Positions 25,462 through 35,666 are shown, counted from the stretch's first letter. The stretch is DNA of 64,000 nt from Clostridia bacterium (GCA_017466365.1 JAFTUG010000016.1:62001-126000), one strand, 5' to 3'. Notes: generated from the letters alone by a model not told the origin. Made by a program: numbers and translations.

Positions 25462-28197
25462 ATGAAATATGTGATTTACAAGTTTCTCAAAAAAGTAATT
25501 GCGGTGGCAACATCCGCTTTTATGGCGATGACGGGCGGCATTTTTGCCGAAAAAGAGCCTGCCGAGCCTCAAAGACCCGAGGCTGATTCCGTGACCGCCT
25601 ACAGCGAGGAAAAAGCCGATTATTCATTGTCTGTTGATGTTGAGGATGAAATCCACGATATCAGTGATTTGCTTTTTGGAATTTTCTTTGAGGATATCAA
25701 CTTTGCGGCGGACGGCGGACTTTATGCCGAAATGGTAGTTAACCGTTCTTTTGAATTCACCGAAATTGCGGTGAACGATGCTCTTTACGGCTGGAATGCT
25801 GTCGGCGGTGCAACTGCAACCGTTAGAACCAATGCGGCAGACTGTCTTAATGCAAATAATCCGAATTATCTTGTGCTTTCAAACGGTAGCAATGCTCTTT
25901 CGGGCATTGAGAATATGGGATTTCTTGACGGAATGGCAATCGAAGAAGGAAAAGAATATAATTTCTCTGTTTATGCAAAGGGTCTTGACGGCTATGACGG
26001 CGGAATTACCGTGCGTCTTTGCTCGGGCGGAGCGGCTGTGGCAGAGGGCAGAATTGATGCAGTGACCTCCGAATGGCAGAAATATGAGCTATCGCTTGTT
26101 TCTTCAAGAACAGATTTTGAAAACACAACTCTCCAAGTTCTTATTGATAACGGAAGCGTTGCACTTGATATGATTTCTCTTTTCCCCGATGAAACCTTCA
26201 AGGGCAGAGAAAACGGCATGAGAAAAGACCTTGGTGAGATGCTCGAAGAGCTTCAGCCGAAATTCCTCCGTTTTCCCGGCGGATGCGTTATTGAAGGCTA
26301 TGATTATGAAACGTTATATAACTGGAAAAACTCAATCGGCACGGGCAGTAACGGCTTGCCCCTTGAATTTAACGGCATATACGGCGATGTTGCCGCAAGA
26401 AAGCAGGGGATAAACCTCTGGACAAATGTTGCCGCAACCGAAGACCCCTATCCCTGCTTTATGACCTACGGACTCGGCTTTTATGAGTATTTTCAGCTTG
26501 CAGAGGATATCGGCGCAATAGGTGTGCCCGTTATCAACTGCGGAATCTATTGCCAGATGCGTGGCAGAGGCCCCGTTGATATGAACAGCGATGAATTCAG
26601 GCAGTATGTTCAGGATATGCACGACCTTATTGAATTCTGCCGCGGCGATGAAACAACAACATGGGGCAAGGTGCGAGTTTCTCTCGGTCATCCCGAACCC
26701 TTTGAGCTTAAATATATCTGCATCGGCAATGAGCAGGAGGGCGAGGTTTACTTTGAAAGATATCAGGCATTCCTCGATTCATTCAACGAAGCAAAGGCGG
26801 AAAAGCCCGAGCTTTATGAAGGCATTGAGCTTATCTATTCATCGGGTGCATCCGACGGCACTCACGGTGATAATTACCTGAAATCTTATGAATACGCAAA
26901 AAAGCAGCTTGGCGATTCCGATGTTGCGGAGGATTTTGCAGGCGCAACAGACCAGCATTATTATAATCAGCCCGAATGGTTTTTGCAGAATGCCGATTAC
27001 TATGATGAAAATAATTATAAGCGTTCCGTTGACGAAATGACGGACACAATCTACGGCGGCGGAATTCAGGTTTTCCTTGGCGAATATGCCGCAAAATCCA
27101 ACACTCTTAAAGCCGCACTTGCAGAGGCTGCATATATGACGGGTCTTGAAAGAAACGGCGATATCGTCAGAATGGCGGCATATGCGCCCCTTTTCGGAAA
27201 TCTCACTGCAACCCATTGGTCTCCCGACCTCATCTGGTTCAATAATCATCAGGTTACGGGTTCAATCAGTTACTATGTGCAGAAGCTTTTCTCCGTGAAT
27301 CAGGGTTCAAAGCTTCTTTCATCAACTCTTGACGGTGCAAAGGTTGAGCAGAAGCCGTTAAGCGGCAGAGTGGGCATCGGAACATGGTATACATCAGCAG
27401 AGTTTGATAACGTAAAAATCGTATCAAACGAAACGGGCAGAATTCTCGGCGCGGATAATTTTTCGCTTCCCCTTAACTTTTGGTGGGGTTGGGATAATGT
27501 TTATGACAGCAACGATTTTGAAATAAAGAACGGCAAGCTTTTGCAGAACAACGTCTGGATGCCTTATACAGAAACGGGCAAGGTTGCTTACTACGGATTT
27601 GAGGATTGGAATAACTATACCTATACCGTTGAAGCAACAAAGCTTGAAGGTGACGAAGGCTTCATAATTCCCTTTGCCGTAAAGGATGCGCAGAACTGCT
27701 GGTTCTGGAATATCGGCGGCTGGGGCAACACCGTTTCGTGCATTCAGAAGATTGAAAACGGTGCAAAAACAAAGATGCTTGAAACGCAGAAGCCCTGCAC
27801 AATCGAAACAGGCAAAACCTATGAGCTTAAGGTTGTTGTTTCGGGAACAACGGTCAAATGCTATATGGACGATGTTCTCTATGTTGATTTTGATACCGCT
27901 CACGAAGCCGAAGCGGAAGCATATCAGGTTGTCAGCACAGATGAAAACGGCGATATCATCATAAAGCTTGTAAATGTTACAGAAACAAGCAAGGTCTTTG
28001 CGATTGACCTCAATGGTGCAGAAGTTGAATCAACAGCGATAATTAATCAGGTTGCAGGCGACAGCCTCGGCAATGACAACATCCTCGGTGCAAAAGAGGA
28101 CTGTATCATGGAAGAATTCACCGTTGACGGTGTTTCCGATAAATTTAACTATACCGTGCCGCAGTATTCGGTGACGAGTATAAGAATAAAGAAATAA
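25462..28197 (+). CDS. Secreted GH51 alpha-L-arabinofuranosidase with lectin-like domain
   Basis: 911 residues. A basic start and hydrophobic segment to about residue 30 suggest secretion. The GH51 fold starts at LLFGIFFEDINFAADGGLY. A carbohydrate-binding-like insert of 130 residues (GWNAVGGATATVRT to ALDMISLF) precedes the barrel, which resumes at PKFLRFPGGCVIEG. The acid/base Glu is in CIGNEQEGEV and the nucleophile in VFLGEYAAKS. A second laminin-G-like beta domain lies near residues 665-820. It removes arabinose from arabinoxylan or arabinan. The cell can use the arabinose through AraD (58028-58717). Confidence 0.88.
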   Translation: MKYVIYKFLKKVIAVATSAFMAMTGGIFAEKEPAEPQRPEADSVTAYSEEKADYSLSVDVEDEIHDISDLLFGIFFEDINFAADGGLYAEMVVNRSFEFTEIAVNDALYGWNAVGGATATVRTNAADCLNANNPNYLVLSNGSNALSGIENMGFLDGMAIEEGKEYNFSVYAKGLDGYDGGITVRLCSGGAAVAEGRIDAVTSEWQKYELSLVSSRTDFENTTLQVLIDNGSVALDMISLFPDETFKGRENGMRKDLGEMLEELQPKFLRFPGGCVIEGYDYETLYNWKNSIGTGSNGLPLEFNGIYGDVAARKQGINLWTNVAATEDPYPCFMTYGLGFYEYFQLAEDIGAIGVPVINCGIYCQMRGRGPVDMNSDEFRQYVQDMHDLIEFCRGDETTTWGKVRVSLGHPEPFELKYICIGNEQEGEVYFERYQAFLDSFNEAKAEKPELYEGIELIYSSGASDGTHGDNYLKSYEYAKKQLGDSDVAEDFAGATDQHYYNQPEWFLQNADYYDENNYKRSVDEMTDTIYGGGIQVFLGEYAAKSNTLKAALAEAAYMTGLERNGDIVRMAAYAPLFGNLTATHWSPDLIWFNNHQVTGSISYYVQKLFSVNQGSKLLSSTLDGAKVEQKPLSGRVGIGTWYTSAEFDNVKIVSNETGRILGADNFSLPLNFWWGWDNVYDSNDFEIKNGKLLQNNVWMPYTETGKVAYYGFEDWNNYTYTVEATKLEGDEGFIIPFAVKDAQNCWFWNIGGWGNTVSCIQKIENGAKTKMLETQKPCTIETGKTYELKVVVSGTTVKCYMDDVLYVDFDTAHEAEAEAYQVVSTDENGDIIIKLVNVTETSKVFAIDLNGAEVESTAIINQVAGDSLGNDNILGAKEDCIMEEFTVDGVSDKFNYTVPQYSVTSIRIKK

Positions 28198-28201
28198 AAA
28201 A

Positions 28202-28229
28202 TGGCACCTTCCACAACGGAGGGTGCCAT
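28202..28229. terminator. Bidirectional terminator GH51/PFL
   Basis: GGCACCTTCC and GGAGGGTGCC with a short loop, between convergent genes, flanked by A-run and AACTGTTTG. Confidence 0.75.
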
Positions 28230-28241
28230 AACTGTTTGATT

Positions 28242-29606
28242 TTAGTTTTTAAGGCTCTGCATGGGAGCGGGAATTCTGCCGCCTCGTGAAATGAACTTTG
28301 CGGGAGAATAGGTTGAAAGCGGCATAACGGGTCCGCTGCCTAAAAGTCCGCCGAAGCTTAATTCCTCGCCGACCCCTTTGCCGATTGCGGGGATAACTCT
28401 TACTGCAGTAGTTTTGGAGTTAACCATACCGATTGCGGCTTCGTCGGCAATAATTGCCGAAATAACCTCTGCAGGTGTGTCACCGGGAATATTAATCATA
28501 TCAAGACCGACCGAGCAAACAGCAGTCATTGCTTCAAGCTTATTGAGAGTGAGTGCACCGTTTCTTGCAGCGTCAATCATGCCCGCATCCTCTGTTACGG
28601 GAATGAATGCGCCCGAAAGTCCGCCGACGTGGGATGATGCCATAACGCCGCCTTTTTTAACTGCGTCGTTGAGAAGTGCAAGCGCAGCGGTTGTGCCGTG
28701 GCAGCCGCAAGCCTCGAGACCCATTTCCTCAAGTATATGTGCAACCGAGTCACCGATTGCGGGAGTGGGTGCAAGTGAAAGGTCAACAATTCCGAAGGGA
28801 ACACCGAGTCTGCGTGAAGCTTCGCTTGCAACGAGCTGACCCATACGGGTGATTTTGAAAGCTGTTTTCTTTATGATATCGGCAACCTCTGTCAAATCGC
28901 AGTCGCCTGCCTTTGCGAGAGCCGCTCTTACAACACCGGGACCCGAAACACCTACGTTGATAACGCAGTCAGGCTCGCCTGCACCGTGGAATGCGCCTGC
29001 CATGAACGGGTTATCCTCGGGTGCGTTGCAGAAAACAACGAGCTTTGCAGGACCTATGCAGTCTCTGTCTGCGGTAAGCTCTGCGCTTTTTCTTACAACA
29101 TGACCCATCATTGCAACGGCATCCATGTTGATGCCTGTTTTGGTTGAGCCAATGTTAACCGATGAACAAATGTGGTCGGTAACGCTCAAAGCCTCGGGAA
29201 TTGCCTCAATAAGCTCTCTGTCGCCGGGGCCGAAGCCTTTCTGAACAAGAGCCGAGAAACCGCCGAGGAAGTTAACTCCGCAGGCAACAGCCGCCTTTTC
29301 GAGTGTTTTTGCGAGTTTAACGGCATCCTTATCGTCACATGATGCAAGAATCATTGCGGCAGGTGTTACCGAAATTCTTTTGTTGATGATGGGAATGCCG
29401 AATTCCTTTTCAATCTGCTCGCCTGTTGAAACAAGATTTTTTGCATAGCGGGTTATTTTATCGTAAACCCTTGCACACATTGTGTCAACATCGCTGTGGC
29501 AGCAGTCGAGAAGTGAAATTCCCATTGTGATTGTACGGACGTCAAGATGTTCGTCCTGAATCATGGTTATCGTTTCAAGAATGTCTCTTGCGTTAAGCAT
29601 AGTCAA
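28242..29606 (-). CDS. PFL family protein (UPF0210/DUF711)
   Basis: 454 residues, the normal family length. Characteristic parts are [48 protein letters not shown] and [16 protein letters not shown]. The fold is related to pyruvate formate-lyase but lacks its glycyl-radical loop, and function is not established. It is nearly always paired with an ACT protein, as here 9 nt upstream. Confidence 0.9.
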   Translation of the reverse strand: MTMLNARDILETITMIQDEHLDVRTITMGISLLDCCHSDVDTMCARVYDKITRYAKNLVSTGEQIEKEFGIPIINKRISVTPAAMILASCDDKDAVKLAKTLEKAAVACGVNFLGGFSALVQKGFGPGDRELIEAIPEALSVTDHICSSVNIGSTKTGINMDAVAMMGHVVRKSAELTADRDCIGPAKLVVFCNAPEDNPFMAGAFHGAGEPDCVINVGVSGPGVVRAALAKAGDCDLTEVADIIKKTAFKITRMGQLVASEASRRLGVPFGIVDLSLAPTPAIGDSVAHILEEMGLEACGCHGTTAALALLNDAVKKGGVMASSHVGGLSGAFIPVTEDAGMIDAARNGALTLNKLEAMTAVCSVGLDMINIPGDTPAEVISAIIADEAAIGMVNSKTTAVRVIPAIGKGVGEELSFGGLLGSGPVMPLSTYSPAKFISRGGRIPAPMQSLKN

Positions 29607-29615
29607 TTACCTCGT

Positions 29616-29885
29616 TTATATGGTATGCATGGCATTAAAAATATCTTCGTGCATGGCATGGATTGAAAGACCCATGTCCGAGCCTATTTTGCCGAGCATA
29701 TCCGAAAACTCGGTGAAGGGGATATCCGATTTTGAGATATCAACCATCATTATCATTGCGAACATATCCTGAAGAATTGACTGCGTAACTTCAAGAACGT
29801 TTATATTGTGGTTGCAGCATTCCGTTGAAATTTTTGCAAGAATACCGACCATGTCTTTACCTATAACTGTAATAACTGCTCTCAT
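29616..29885 (-). CDS. ACT domain protein (UPF0237)
   Basis: 89 residues, a single ACT domain (RAVITVIGKDMVGILAKISTEC). Partner of the PFL gene directly downstream. ACT domains bind small ligands such as amino acids. ATG follows AGGAGG. Confidence 0.9.
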   Translation of the reverse strand: MRAVITVIGKDMVGILAKISTECCNHNINVLEVTQSILQDMFAMIMMVDISKSDIPFTEFSDMLGKIGSDMGLSIHAMHEDIFNAMHTI

Positions 29886-30070
29886 AATTGCCTCCTAATA
29901 TTTAAATCCTTTATGCATTTTTCGTGGATTGTTGTTTATGTATTCCCAAACCTCACTATATACAGCATCACTTTCAATAATGCTGTCGAAAAACGATTTT
30001 TGCCAAATTGATTTTCCGATTTGCTTGGACACCCACCGCTTCATCTGACCTACAACAGTCGATATGGTAG

Positions 30071-30089
30071 GGGCGGATATTATCCGCCC
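30071..30089. repeat. REP-like palindrome 1
   Basis: GGGCGGATATTATCCGCCC, two 9-nt arms with one central base, inside the RAYT reading frame (codons for RIISAP). It is followed on the minus strand by CTACC. Confidence 0.8.
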
Positions 30090-30255
30090 GCCGTCACGGT
30101 AAACAGAGAGTATCATATGAATGTGGTCAGGCATGATACAGTATTTATCCACCGTAACGCTGTTGTAGTGTTCAGAAATGTTAATAATTGATGTTTCAAC
30201 GATTTTTCCGACTTCCGATAACGGGAACTCAACATCCTCGATAAATTCATAATTC

Positions 30256-30274
30256 GGGCGGATATTATCCGCCC
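30256..30274. repeat. REP-like palindrome 2
   Basis: The same 19-mer, here followed on the plus strand by CTACC, so it is inverted relative to copy 1 and about 170 nt away. It encodes ADNIRP in the RAYT frame. Confidence 0.8.
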
Positions 30275-30410
30275 CTACCTGTGACCATAGAGATGTGTTC
30301 TCATCTTTTACGCAAATTGTAACAAAAATGAGCCGTTTGAAGAATAATCAAATCCCTCAAGCCGTATTTTCTTTCTTTTGCGTAAATCATTATCGTTTTT
30401 CATAATATTT

Positions 30411-31016
30411 TTATCTGATGTTCAAAACTTCCTCGATATCATTTATAACAAAATCTGCGGCTGACTCTGTGTTCTCCTTTTTGGTGAACAGACAACCGTA
30501 TGTGCCTGCATTTTTGCCAGACAAAACATCAATCTCTCTGTCGCCTATCATCACGGTTTCGTTTCTGTCGAGATTATACGTGTCGCAAATCCAGTTAACC
30601 GCATCAGGTGCAGGCTTTGATGGGAATTTCATTGATGAATCAACAAATGCCGTAAAGAACTTCGCCATATCATATTTTTTGAGATAAAACTGTGAGGATT
30701 CAAATCCTCTGTGGGTATATAAAAAATGCTTTTTACCGTCACTCCAAAGCTTTTCAAGTGTTTTATAAGTGTTTTCAAAGGGAACGGCAATGGGTCTTAA
30801 TTCGTAATTATGCTCATGCTCACGGAAAACGGCTCGCTCTTCATCGGTAACGCCGTAATGTTCAAATGCGGTTGCAAAGGTGATTTCAAGAAGTGCCTTT
30901 GCCTCGTCATAATCGGCTTCTTTGCCGAATTCGCTGAGTGTTTTCAGAAATGCCGAGGTTATGTGCGGATAGCTGTCAAACAGCATGCCGTCAAAATCCC
31001 AGATGTAATTTTGCAT
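30411..31016 (-). CDS. HAD-superfamily phosphatase
   Basis: 201 residues from the ATG at 31016, one nt after the galE stop, with GGAG upstream. The nucleophile motif is WDFDGMLFDS, motif II is YTHRG, the Lys is in SKPAPDAV and the acidic pair in MIGDREIDVLSG. It belongs to the phosphoglycolate/beta-phosphoglucomutase-like branch and removes phosphate from small metabolites. Coupling to galE suggests a sugar phosphate (inference). Confidence 0.82.
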   Translation of the reverse strand: MQNYIWDFDGMLFDSYPHITSAFLKTLSEFGKEADYDEAKALLEITFATAFEHYGVTDEERAVFREHEHNYELRPIAVPFENTYKTLEKLWSDGKKHFLYTHRGFESSQFYLKKYDMAKFFTAFVDSSMKFPSKPAPDAVNWICDTYNLDRNETVMIGDREIDVLSGKNAGTYGCLFTKKENTESAADFVINDIEEVLNIR

Positions 31017-31017
31017 A

Positions 31018-32034
31018 TTATTCTCCGTAGCCGTTGGGGTTCTGTGACTGCCAGCGCCATGAATCTTCGCACATTTCGTCGATGCCTCTTTCGGCAACCC
31101 AGCCAAGCTCCTCCTTTGCCTTTGAGGGGTCGGAATAGCAGGTTGCAATGTCGCCGGGTCTGCGGGGCGCGATAACATAGTTAACGGGCTTGCCGCAAGC
31201 CTTTTCAAATGCCTTTACAACATCAAGAACGCTGTAGCCGATGCCTGTTCCGAGGTTATATGTGAAGCAGCCGTTTTCTCCGAGAATTTTCTCAACAGCC
31301 TTGATGTGACCGAGTGCAAGGTCAACAACGTGGATATAGTCACGAACACCCGTGCCGTCGGGGGTGGGGTAGTCGTTGCCGTTAACGTTGAGGTGATCAA
31401 GCTTGCCGATGGCAACCTGAGTGATATAGGGAACAAGATTGTTGGGAATTCCGTTGGGATCTTCGCCGATTTTACCGCTCTTGTGTGCGCCAATGGGGTT
31501 GAAATAACGCAGAAGACAAACGCTCCATTCACTGTCCGAAGCAGAAACATCCTTGAGAACTCTTTCTATGTAGAGCTTTGTTGTGCCGTAGGGATTGGTG
31601 GTTTTACCCTCGGGCATATCTTCCTTAAGAGGAGAAATGTTTTCGCTGCCGTAAACTGTTGCGGATGAGCTGAAAACCATCTTTTTGCAGTTTGCAGCCT
31701 TCATTGCTTCGCAAAGAGTAACGGTGCCGCCGATGTTGTTATCATAATAATCAAGGGGATTTGAAATGCTTTCGGGTACGCACTTAAGACCTGCAAAGTG
31801 AATTACGGCATCAATTTTATTTTCTGCAAATACTTTGTCGAGTCCTTCACGGTCACGGATATCGCATTCATAGAATTTAACATCCTTACCCGTAATTTCT
31901 TTTATGCGTTTTATACTTTCGCTCTTGCTGTTGCAGAGATTATCGAGTATAATAGGTTCATAGCCCGCATTGAGAAGCTCCACGCAGGTGTGTGAACCGA
32001 TAAAACCTGCACCGCCTGTAACAAGAATTGACAT
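31018..32034 (-). CDS. galE: UDP-glucose 4-epimerase
   Basis: 338 residues. NAD-binding [11 protein letters not shown], catalytic S in FSSSATVYG and Y-x3-K in YGTTKLYIE, and the end [16 protein letters not shown]. It interconverts UDP-glucose and UDP-galactose in the Leloir pathway and glycan synthesis. ATG follows GGAGGG. Promoter TTGATT, 16 nt, TATAAT is upstream on the minus strand. Confidence 0.95.
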   Translation of the reverse strand: MSILVTGGAGFIGSHTCVELLNAGYEPIILDNLCNSKSESIKRIKEITGKDVKFYECDIRDREGLDKVFAENKIDAVIHFAGLKCVPESISNPLDYYDNNIGGTVTLCEAMKAANCKKMVFSSSATVYGSENISPLKEDMPEGKTTNPYGTTKLYIERVLKDVSASDSEWSVCLLRYFNPIGAHKSGKIGEDPNGIPNNLVPYITQVAIGKLDHLNVNGNDYPTPDGTGVRDYIHVVDLALGHIKAVEKILGENGCFTYNLGTGIGYSVLDVVKAFEKACGKPVNYVIAPRRPGDIATCYSDPSKAKEELGWVAERGIDEMCEDSWRWQSQNPNGYGE

Positions 32035-32134
32035 ATATATCCCTCCGAAAAATCTATCTAATAGTATTATAAATATATTTCAACAAAAATCAACGGAAGT
32101 GTAAACAATATTTTTGAAAAAGGAAGTGAGTTTT

Positions 32135-32794
32135 TTGTTCAGTTATGAAAAATTAAAGAAGGACGAAGAAATTTTAAGCTATATAGATTCTGCCAACAAG
32201 GTTCTCGGTCAGATAGGATATACCGAGCACGGAGTTGCCCATGCGGCGAAAACGGGTGAAGATGCAAGCAGGATTCTTAAAAGCCTCGGCTATGATGAGA
32301 GGGAGTGCGAGCTTGCAAAGATTGCGGGTCTTTTGCACGATATCGGCAACACGGTTAACCGCACCGACCATGCACAGAGCGGCGCATTTCTTGCGTTTGA
32401 GCTTTTGCGTGCAAGAAATTTTCCTGCTGACGAGGTAATAAAAATCGTAACGGCGATAGGTCATCACGACGAAAGAACGGCCGCGCCCGTAACCCCGATT
32501 GCCGCCGCACTCATTCTTGCGGATAAGAGCGATGTTCGCACCTCAAGAGTAAGAAACAAGAAAAACGTGTATAACGATATCCATGACCGTGTTAATTATG
32601 CCGTTTCGGGTTCAAAGCTTGATATCAGCAAGGAAAACAGCATGATTTCGCTTACTCTTAAGATTGATACGCTTGTCTGCCCCGTCATGGAATATTTTGA
32701 AATTTTTCTCGACAGAATGGTGCTCTGCAAAAAATCCGCAGAATTTTTCGGCTGTGATTTTGAGCTTATTATTAATGATACGAGGTTGCTGTGA
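32135..32794 (+). CDS. HD-domain phosphohydrolase
   Basis: 219 residues from the TTG at 32135, preferred for the GGAAGTGAG just ahead; an earlier TTG at 32114 is possible. HD motif: GVAHAAKT, then GLLHDIGN, IGHHDER and LILADKSDV, giving a full metal site. It may act on nucleotides. Its stop overlaps the rsmA ATG by one nt (TGATG). Confidence 0.82.
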   Translation: MFSYEKLKKDEEILSYIDSANKVLGQIGYTEHGVAHAAKTGEDASRILKSLGYDERECELAKIAGLLHDIGNTVNRTDHAQSGAFLAFELLRARNFPADEVIKIVTAIGHHDERTAAPVTPIAAALILADKSDVRTSRVRNKKNVYNDIHDRVNYAVSGSKLDISKENSMISLTLKIDTLVCPVMEYFEIFLDRMVLCKKSAEFFGCDFELIINDTRLL

Positions 32795-33663
32795 TGTATA
32801 ATTTAACCGATGTTTCAACCATAAAAGATATCCTTGCCCGTCACGGATTTCATTTTTCCAAGGCACTCGGGCAGAATTTCATAATCAATCCTTCAATCTG
32901 CCCCCGCATGGCGGAGGAAAGCGGAATTGACGAAAACTGCGGCGTTATAGAAATCGGTGCAGGTATCGGTGTGCTTACCGCGGAGCTTGCAAAGAGAGCG
33001 AAAAAGGTTGTTGTTATCGAGATTGACACAAAGCTTCTGCCCATTCTTGATGAAACTCTCAAAGATTTTGATAATATCGAAATCATAAATCAGGACGTGC
33101 TTAAAACCGACCTCGCCGCACTTATCAAAGAAAAATTCGACGGTATGCCTGTCTATGTCTGTGCAAATCTGCCTTACTATATCACTTCTCCCGTAATTAT
33201 GGCACTCCTTGAAAGCAGACTGCCGATTGAAGCGATAACCGTTATGGTGCAGAAGGAGGCGGCGCAAAGGCTCTGCGCTCCCGTAGGCAGCAGACAATCG
33301 GGCGCAGTTACGGTTGCGGTTGATTATTATGCAAATGCACAAAAGCTTTTTGATGTTTCCGCAGGCTCGTTCATGCCTGCCCCGAAGGTTGACAGCAGCG
33401 TTATCCGCATGGATATCCGTAAAACTCCCGAAATTGAAATCACAAACGAAGAGTTATTCTTTAAAATGGTTCATGCCGCATTCGGTCAGAGAAGAAAAAC
33501 CGCTTCAAATTCTATCAGCGCAGGCACGGGAATACCCAAGGATATCGTAATAAAGGCTATTGAGGAATGCGGCTTTCCGCCTGCGGTAAGAGCGGAGGGT
33601 CTTTCTATGCGTGAATTGGCGGATTTGAGCGAAAAAATAGGCGAATTGCTGAAAAACCGTTAA
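32794..33663 (+). CDS. rsmA: 16S rRNA dimethyladenosine transferase
   Basis: 289 residues from the ATG at 32794. The family start is FHFSKALGQNFI, the SAM loop EIGAGIGVLT, the catalytic NLPYYITSP and the end FPPAVRAEGLS. It dimethylates two adjacent adenines in the 3' end of 16S rRNA (also called ksgA). Coupled to the HD hydrolase. Confidence 0.95.
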   Translation: MYNLTDVSTIKDILARHGFHFSKALGQNFIINPSICPRMAEESGIDENCGVIEIGAGIGVLTAELAKRAKKVVVIEIDTKLLPILDETLKDFDNIEIINQDVLKTDLAALIKEKFDGMPVYVCANLPYYITSPVIMALLESRLPIEAITVMVQKEAAQRLCAPVGSRQSGAVTVAVDYYANAQKLFDVSAGSFMPAPKVDSSVIRMDIRKTPEIEITNEELFFKMVHAAFGQRRKTASNSISAGTGIPKDIVIKAIEECGFPPAVRAEGLSMRELADLSEKIGELLKNR

Positions 33664-33670
33664 TTTTTTC

Positions 33671-33756
33671 TTGACAAAATCAACATATTAACTTAATATA
33701 TAGATTATAAAAGCATCGCTCCGATACGCATTTGAATATCGGAGCTTTTGTTTTTG
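33671..33756 (+). promoter_or_regulatory. NhaC promoter with terminator-like leader hairpin
   Basis: TTGACA (33671), 17 nt, TAATAT, then within 20 nt of the expected start point the hairpin GCTCCGATA/TATCGGAGC (33718-33745) followed by TTTTGTTTTTG. It could terminate rsmA and attenuate the antiporter mRNA. The antiporter ATG is 24 nt after it, with GTGGAGG. Confidence 0.6.
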
Positions 33757-33779
33757 AAAAAACAAGTGGAGGTATTCTA

Positions 33780-35633
33780 ATGACAAACAAGAGAAAGTTT
33801 GCGGCAATCTGTATCGTTGTTGCCCTTCTCGGCGCAATGTTCAGCTTTTCCGCATTCGGCATTCTGACTGAAGACGGTGCAGCACCTGCAGCTGACGGTG
33901 AAGCTGTTCTTCTCATGGCGGAAGATGCAGCAGAAGACGGTTCAACATTCTCCGTTGATGTTGACGGCGAAATCGTTGATTATGACCTTAATGAATTTTC
34001 AGGCGAGGAAATCAAAGGCGCTCACGATTATGCCGAAAATTATGCAGACAACCTCACATACGATGCAGGCTTCAAGGCTCATATTGAGCAGGCTATCGCA
34101 AAGGTTCGTGAAAGCATAAGTAAGTATGCAACAATCTGGGCACTCGTTCCCCCCGTTATCGCTATTGTTCTTGCACTTATCACAAAGGAAGTTTATTCTT
34201 CGCTCATCATCGGTATCGTTGCAGGCGGCTTTATTTTTGCAAGCGGCAACTTTGAAACCGCAATCAACCATGTTCTTTTTGACGGCTTCGTTGCAAGCCT
34301 TTCGGACAGCTACAACATGGGTATCATTATCTTCCTTGTTCTTCTCGGAATGCTTGTTTCGCTTATGAACAAGGCAGGCGGCTCTGCAGCATTCGGCAGA
34401 TGGGCTTCAAAGCACATAAAGTCAAGGGTCGGTGCACAGCTTGCAACAGTTCTTCTCGGTTGCCTTATCTTCATCGACGACTATTTCAACTGCCTTACAG
34501 TAGGTTCGGTTATGAGACCTGTATGCGACGAAAAGAAGGTTTCCAGAGCAAAGCTTTCATATCTTATCGACGCAACGGCAGCTCCCATCTGCATCATCGC
34601 TCCCATCTCATCGTGGGCAGCAGCAGTTGCAGGCTTTGCAAGAGGTGCAGGTGCAGAGAGCGGCATCAGCCTTTTTGTTCAGGCTATTCCCTATAACTTC
34701 TACGCACTTTTCACCATTCTGATGATGGTTGTTCTTGCAGTATCTAAAACAGATTACGGCCCCATGAGACTTCACGAAAAGAACGCTCTCGAAAAGGGTG
34801 ATATCTTCACAACAGGCGACCGTGTTGCTAATGACGATGTTGACGTTAATCCCAAGGGCAAGGTTATCGACCTCGTGCTTCCCGTTGTTGTTCTTATCAT
34901 CACTTGCGTTATCGGTATGATTTATTCGGGCGGATTCTTCAGTGGCGAAAGCTTCATTAATGCTTTCTCAAATTCCGATGCTTCAGTCGGTCTTGTTATC
35001 GGTTCAGCAATCGCAATCGTATTTGCAATTGTTTATTTCCTTATCAGAAGAGTTATCAGCTTCAAGGATATCATGGCTTCTCTTCCTGACGGATTTAAGG
35101 CAATGGTTCCCGCTATTCTTATTCTTACCTGCGCATGGACTCTTAAGGCTATGACAGACAGCCTCGGTGCAAAGATTTATATTTCACAGCTTGTTGAAGG
35201 CAGTGCAGGCGCACTTCAGGCACTTCTTCCCGCTATTATCTTCCTTATTGCTGTCGGTCTTTCATTCGCAACAGGCACATCATGGGGAACATTCGGCATT
35301 CTTATCCCCATTGTTTTGAGCGTATTTGAAGCAACCAATCCTCTTATGATAGTTTCCATTTCGGCATGTATGGCAGGCGCAGTTTGCGGCGACCACTGCT
35401 CACCCATTTCGGACACAACAATCATGGCTTCTGCAGGCGCACAGTGCAACCATATTAACCACGTTTCAACCCAGCTTCCCTATGCAATGACCGTTGCGGG
35501 CATTTCATTCGTAACATATATCATTGCAGGCGCACTTGCCAAGTCGGGTCTTGCACTTGTTGCTCTTCCTGTTGGTATCGTTCTTACAATTGCAACTCTT
35601 CTTATCATTAAAAAGGTATCAAAGAAAGCATAA
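33780..35633 (+). CDS. NhaC-family Na+/H+ antiporter
   Basis: 617 residues from the ATG at 33780 after GGAGG. The first 25 residues are hydrophobic, followed by about 90 acidic residues before the transporter core; this extension is longer than in most NhaC proteins. The core has about 11 membrane segments with GTSWGTFGIL, GDHCSPISDTT and CNHINHVSTQLPYA typical of NhaC. It exchanges Na+ (or Na+-linked organic acids) for H+. Confidence 0.85.
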   Translation: MTNKRKFAAICIVVALLGAMFSFSAFGILTEDGAAPAADGEAVLLMAEDAAEDGSTFSVDVDGEIVDYDLNEFSGEEIKGAHDYAENYADNLTYDAGFKAHIEQAIAKVRESISKYATIWALVPPVIAIVLALITKEVYSSLIIGIVAGGFIFASGNFETAINHVLFDGFVASLSDSYNMGIIIFLVLLGMLVSLMNKAGGSAAFGRWASKHIKSRVGAQLATVLLGCLIFIDDYFNCLTVGSVMRPVCDEKKVSRAKLSYLIDATAAPICIIAPISSWAAAVAGFARGAGAESGISLFVQAIPYNFYALFTILMMVVLAVSKTDYGPMRLHEKNALEKGDIFTTGDRVANDDVDVNPKGKVIDLVLPVVVLIITCVIGMIYSGGFFSGESFINAFSNSDASVGLVIGSAIAIVFAIVYFLIRRVISFKDIMASLPDGFKAMVPAILILTCAWTLKAMTDSLGAKIYISQLVEGSAGALQALLPAIIFLIAVGLSFATGTSWGTFGILIPIVLSVFEATNPLMIVSISACMAGAVCGDHCSPISDTTIMASAGAQCNHINHVSTQLPYAMTVAGISFVTYIIAGALAKSGLALVALPVGIVLTIATLLIIKKVSKKA

Positions 35634-35666
35634 TTTCTGCATAGGTTGAATTGAATAATGACTAAA

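Larger units (their letters stand above)
29895..30403 (-). pseudogene. Frameshifted RAYT (REP-associated Y1 transposase)
   Basis: From ATG at 30403 the frame reads KNDNDLRKRKKIRLEGFDYSSNGSF, the usual RAYT N-terminus. It then loses frame in a run of five A (30324-30328, plus strand). Adding one base restores FVTICVKDENTSLW and the rest. The second part holds the HUH motif PDHIHMI, a central APTISTVVGQMKRWVSKQ and the terminal IWQKSFFDSIIESDAVYSEVWEYI. Normal length is thus complete with a single-base deletion. Two inverted palindromes lie inside. Confidence 0.8.

Noticed and set aside
26839-27249. Minus-strand frames inside GH51 gene
   Set aside because: Codon-bias shadows; no start signals.
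31017-31208. Longer N-terminus of the HAD phosphatase
   Set aside because: It lies in another frame of galE and carries no HAD sequence.
33664-33779. Na+ or other known riboswitch before nhaC
   Set aside because: Only one simple hairpin; no conserved riboswitch core recognised.
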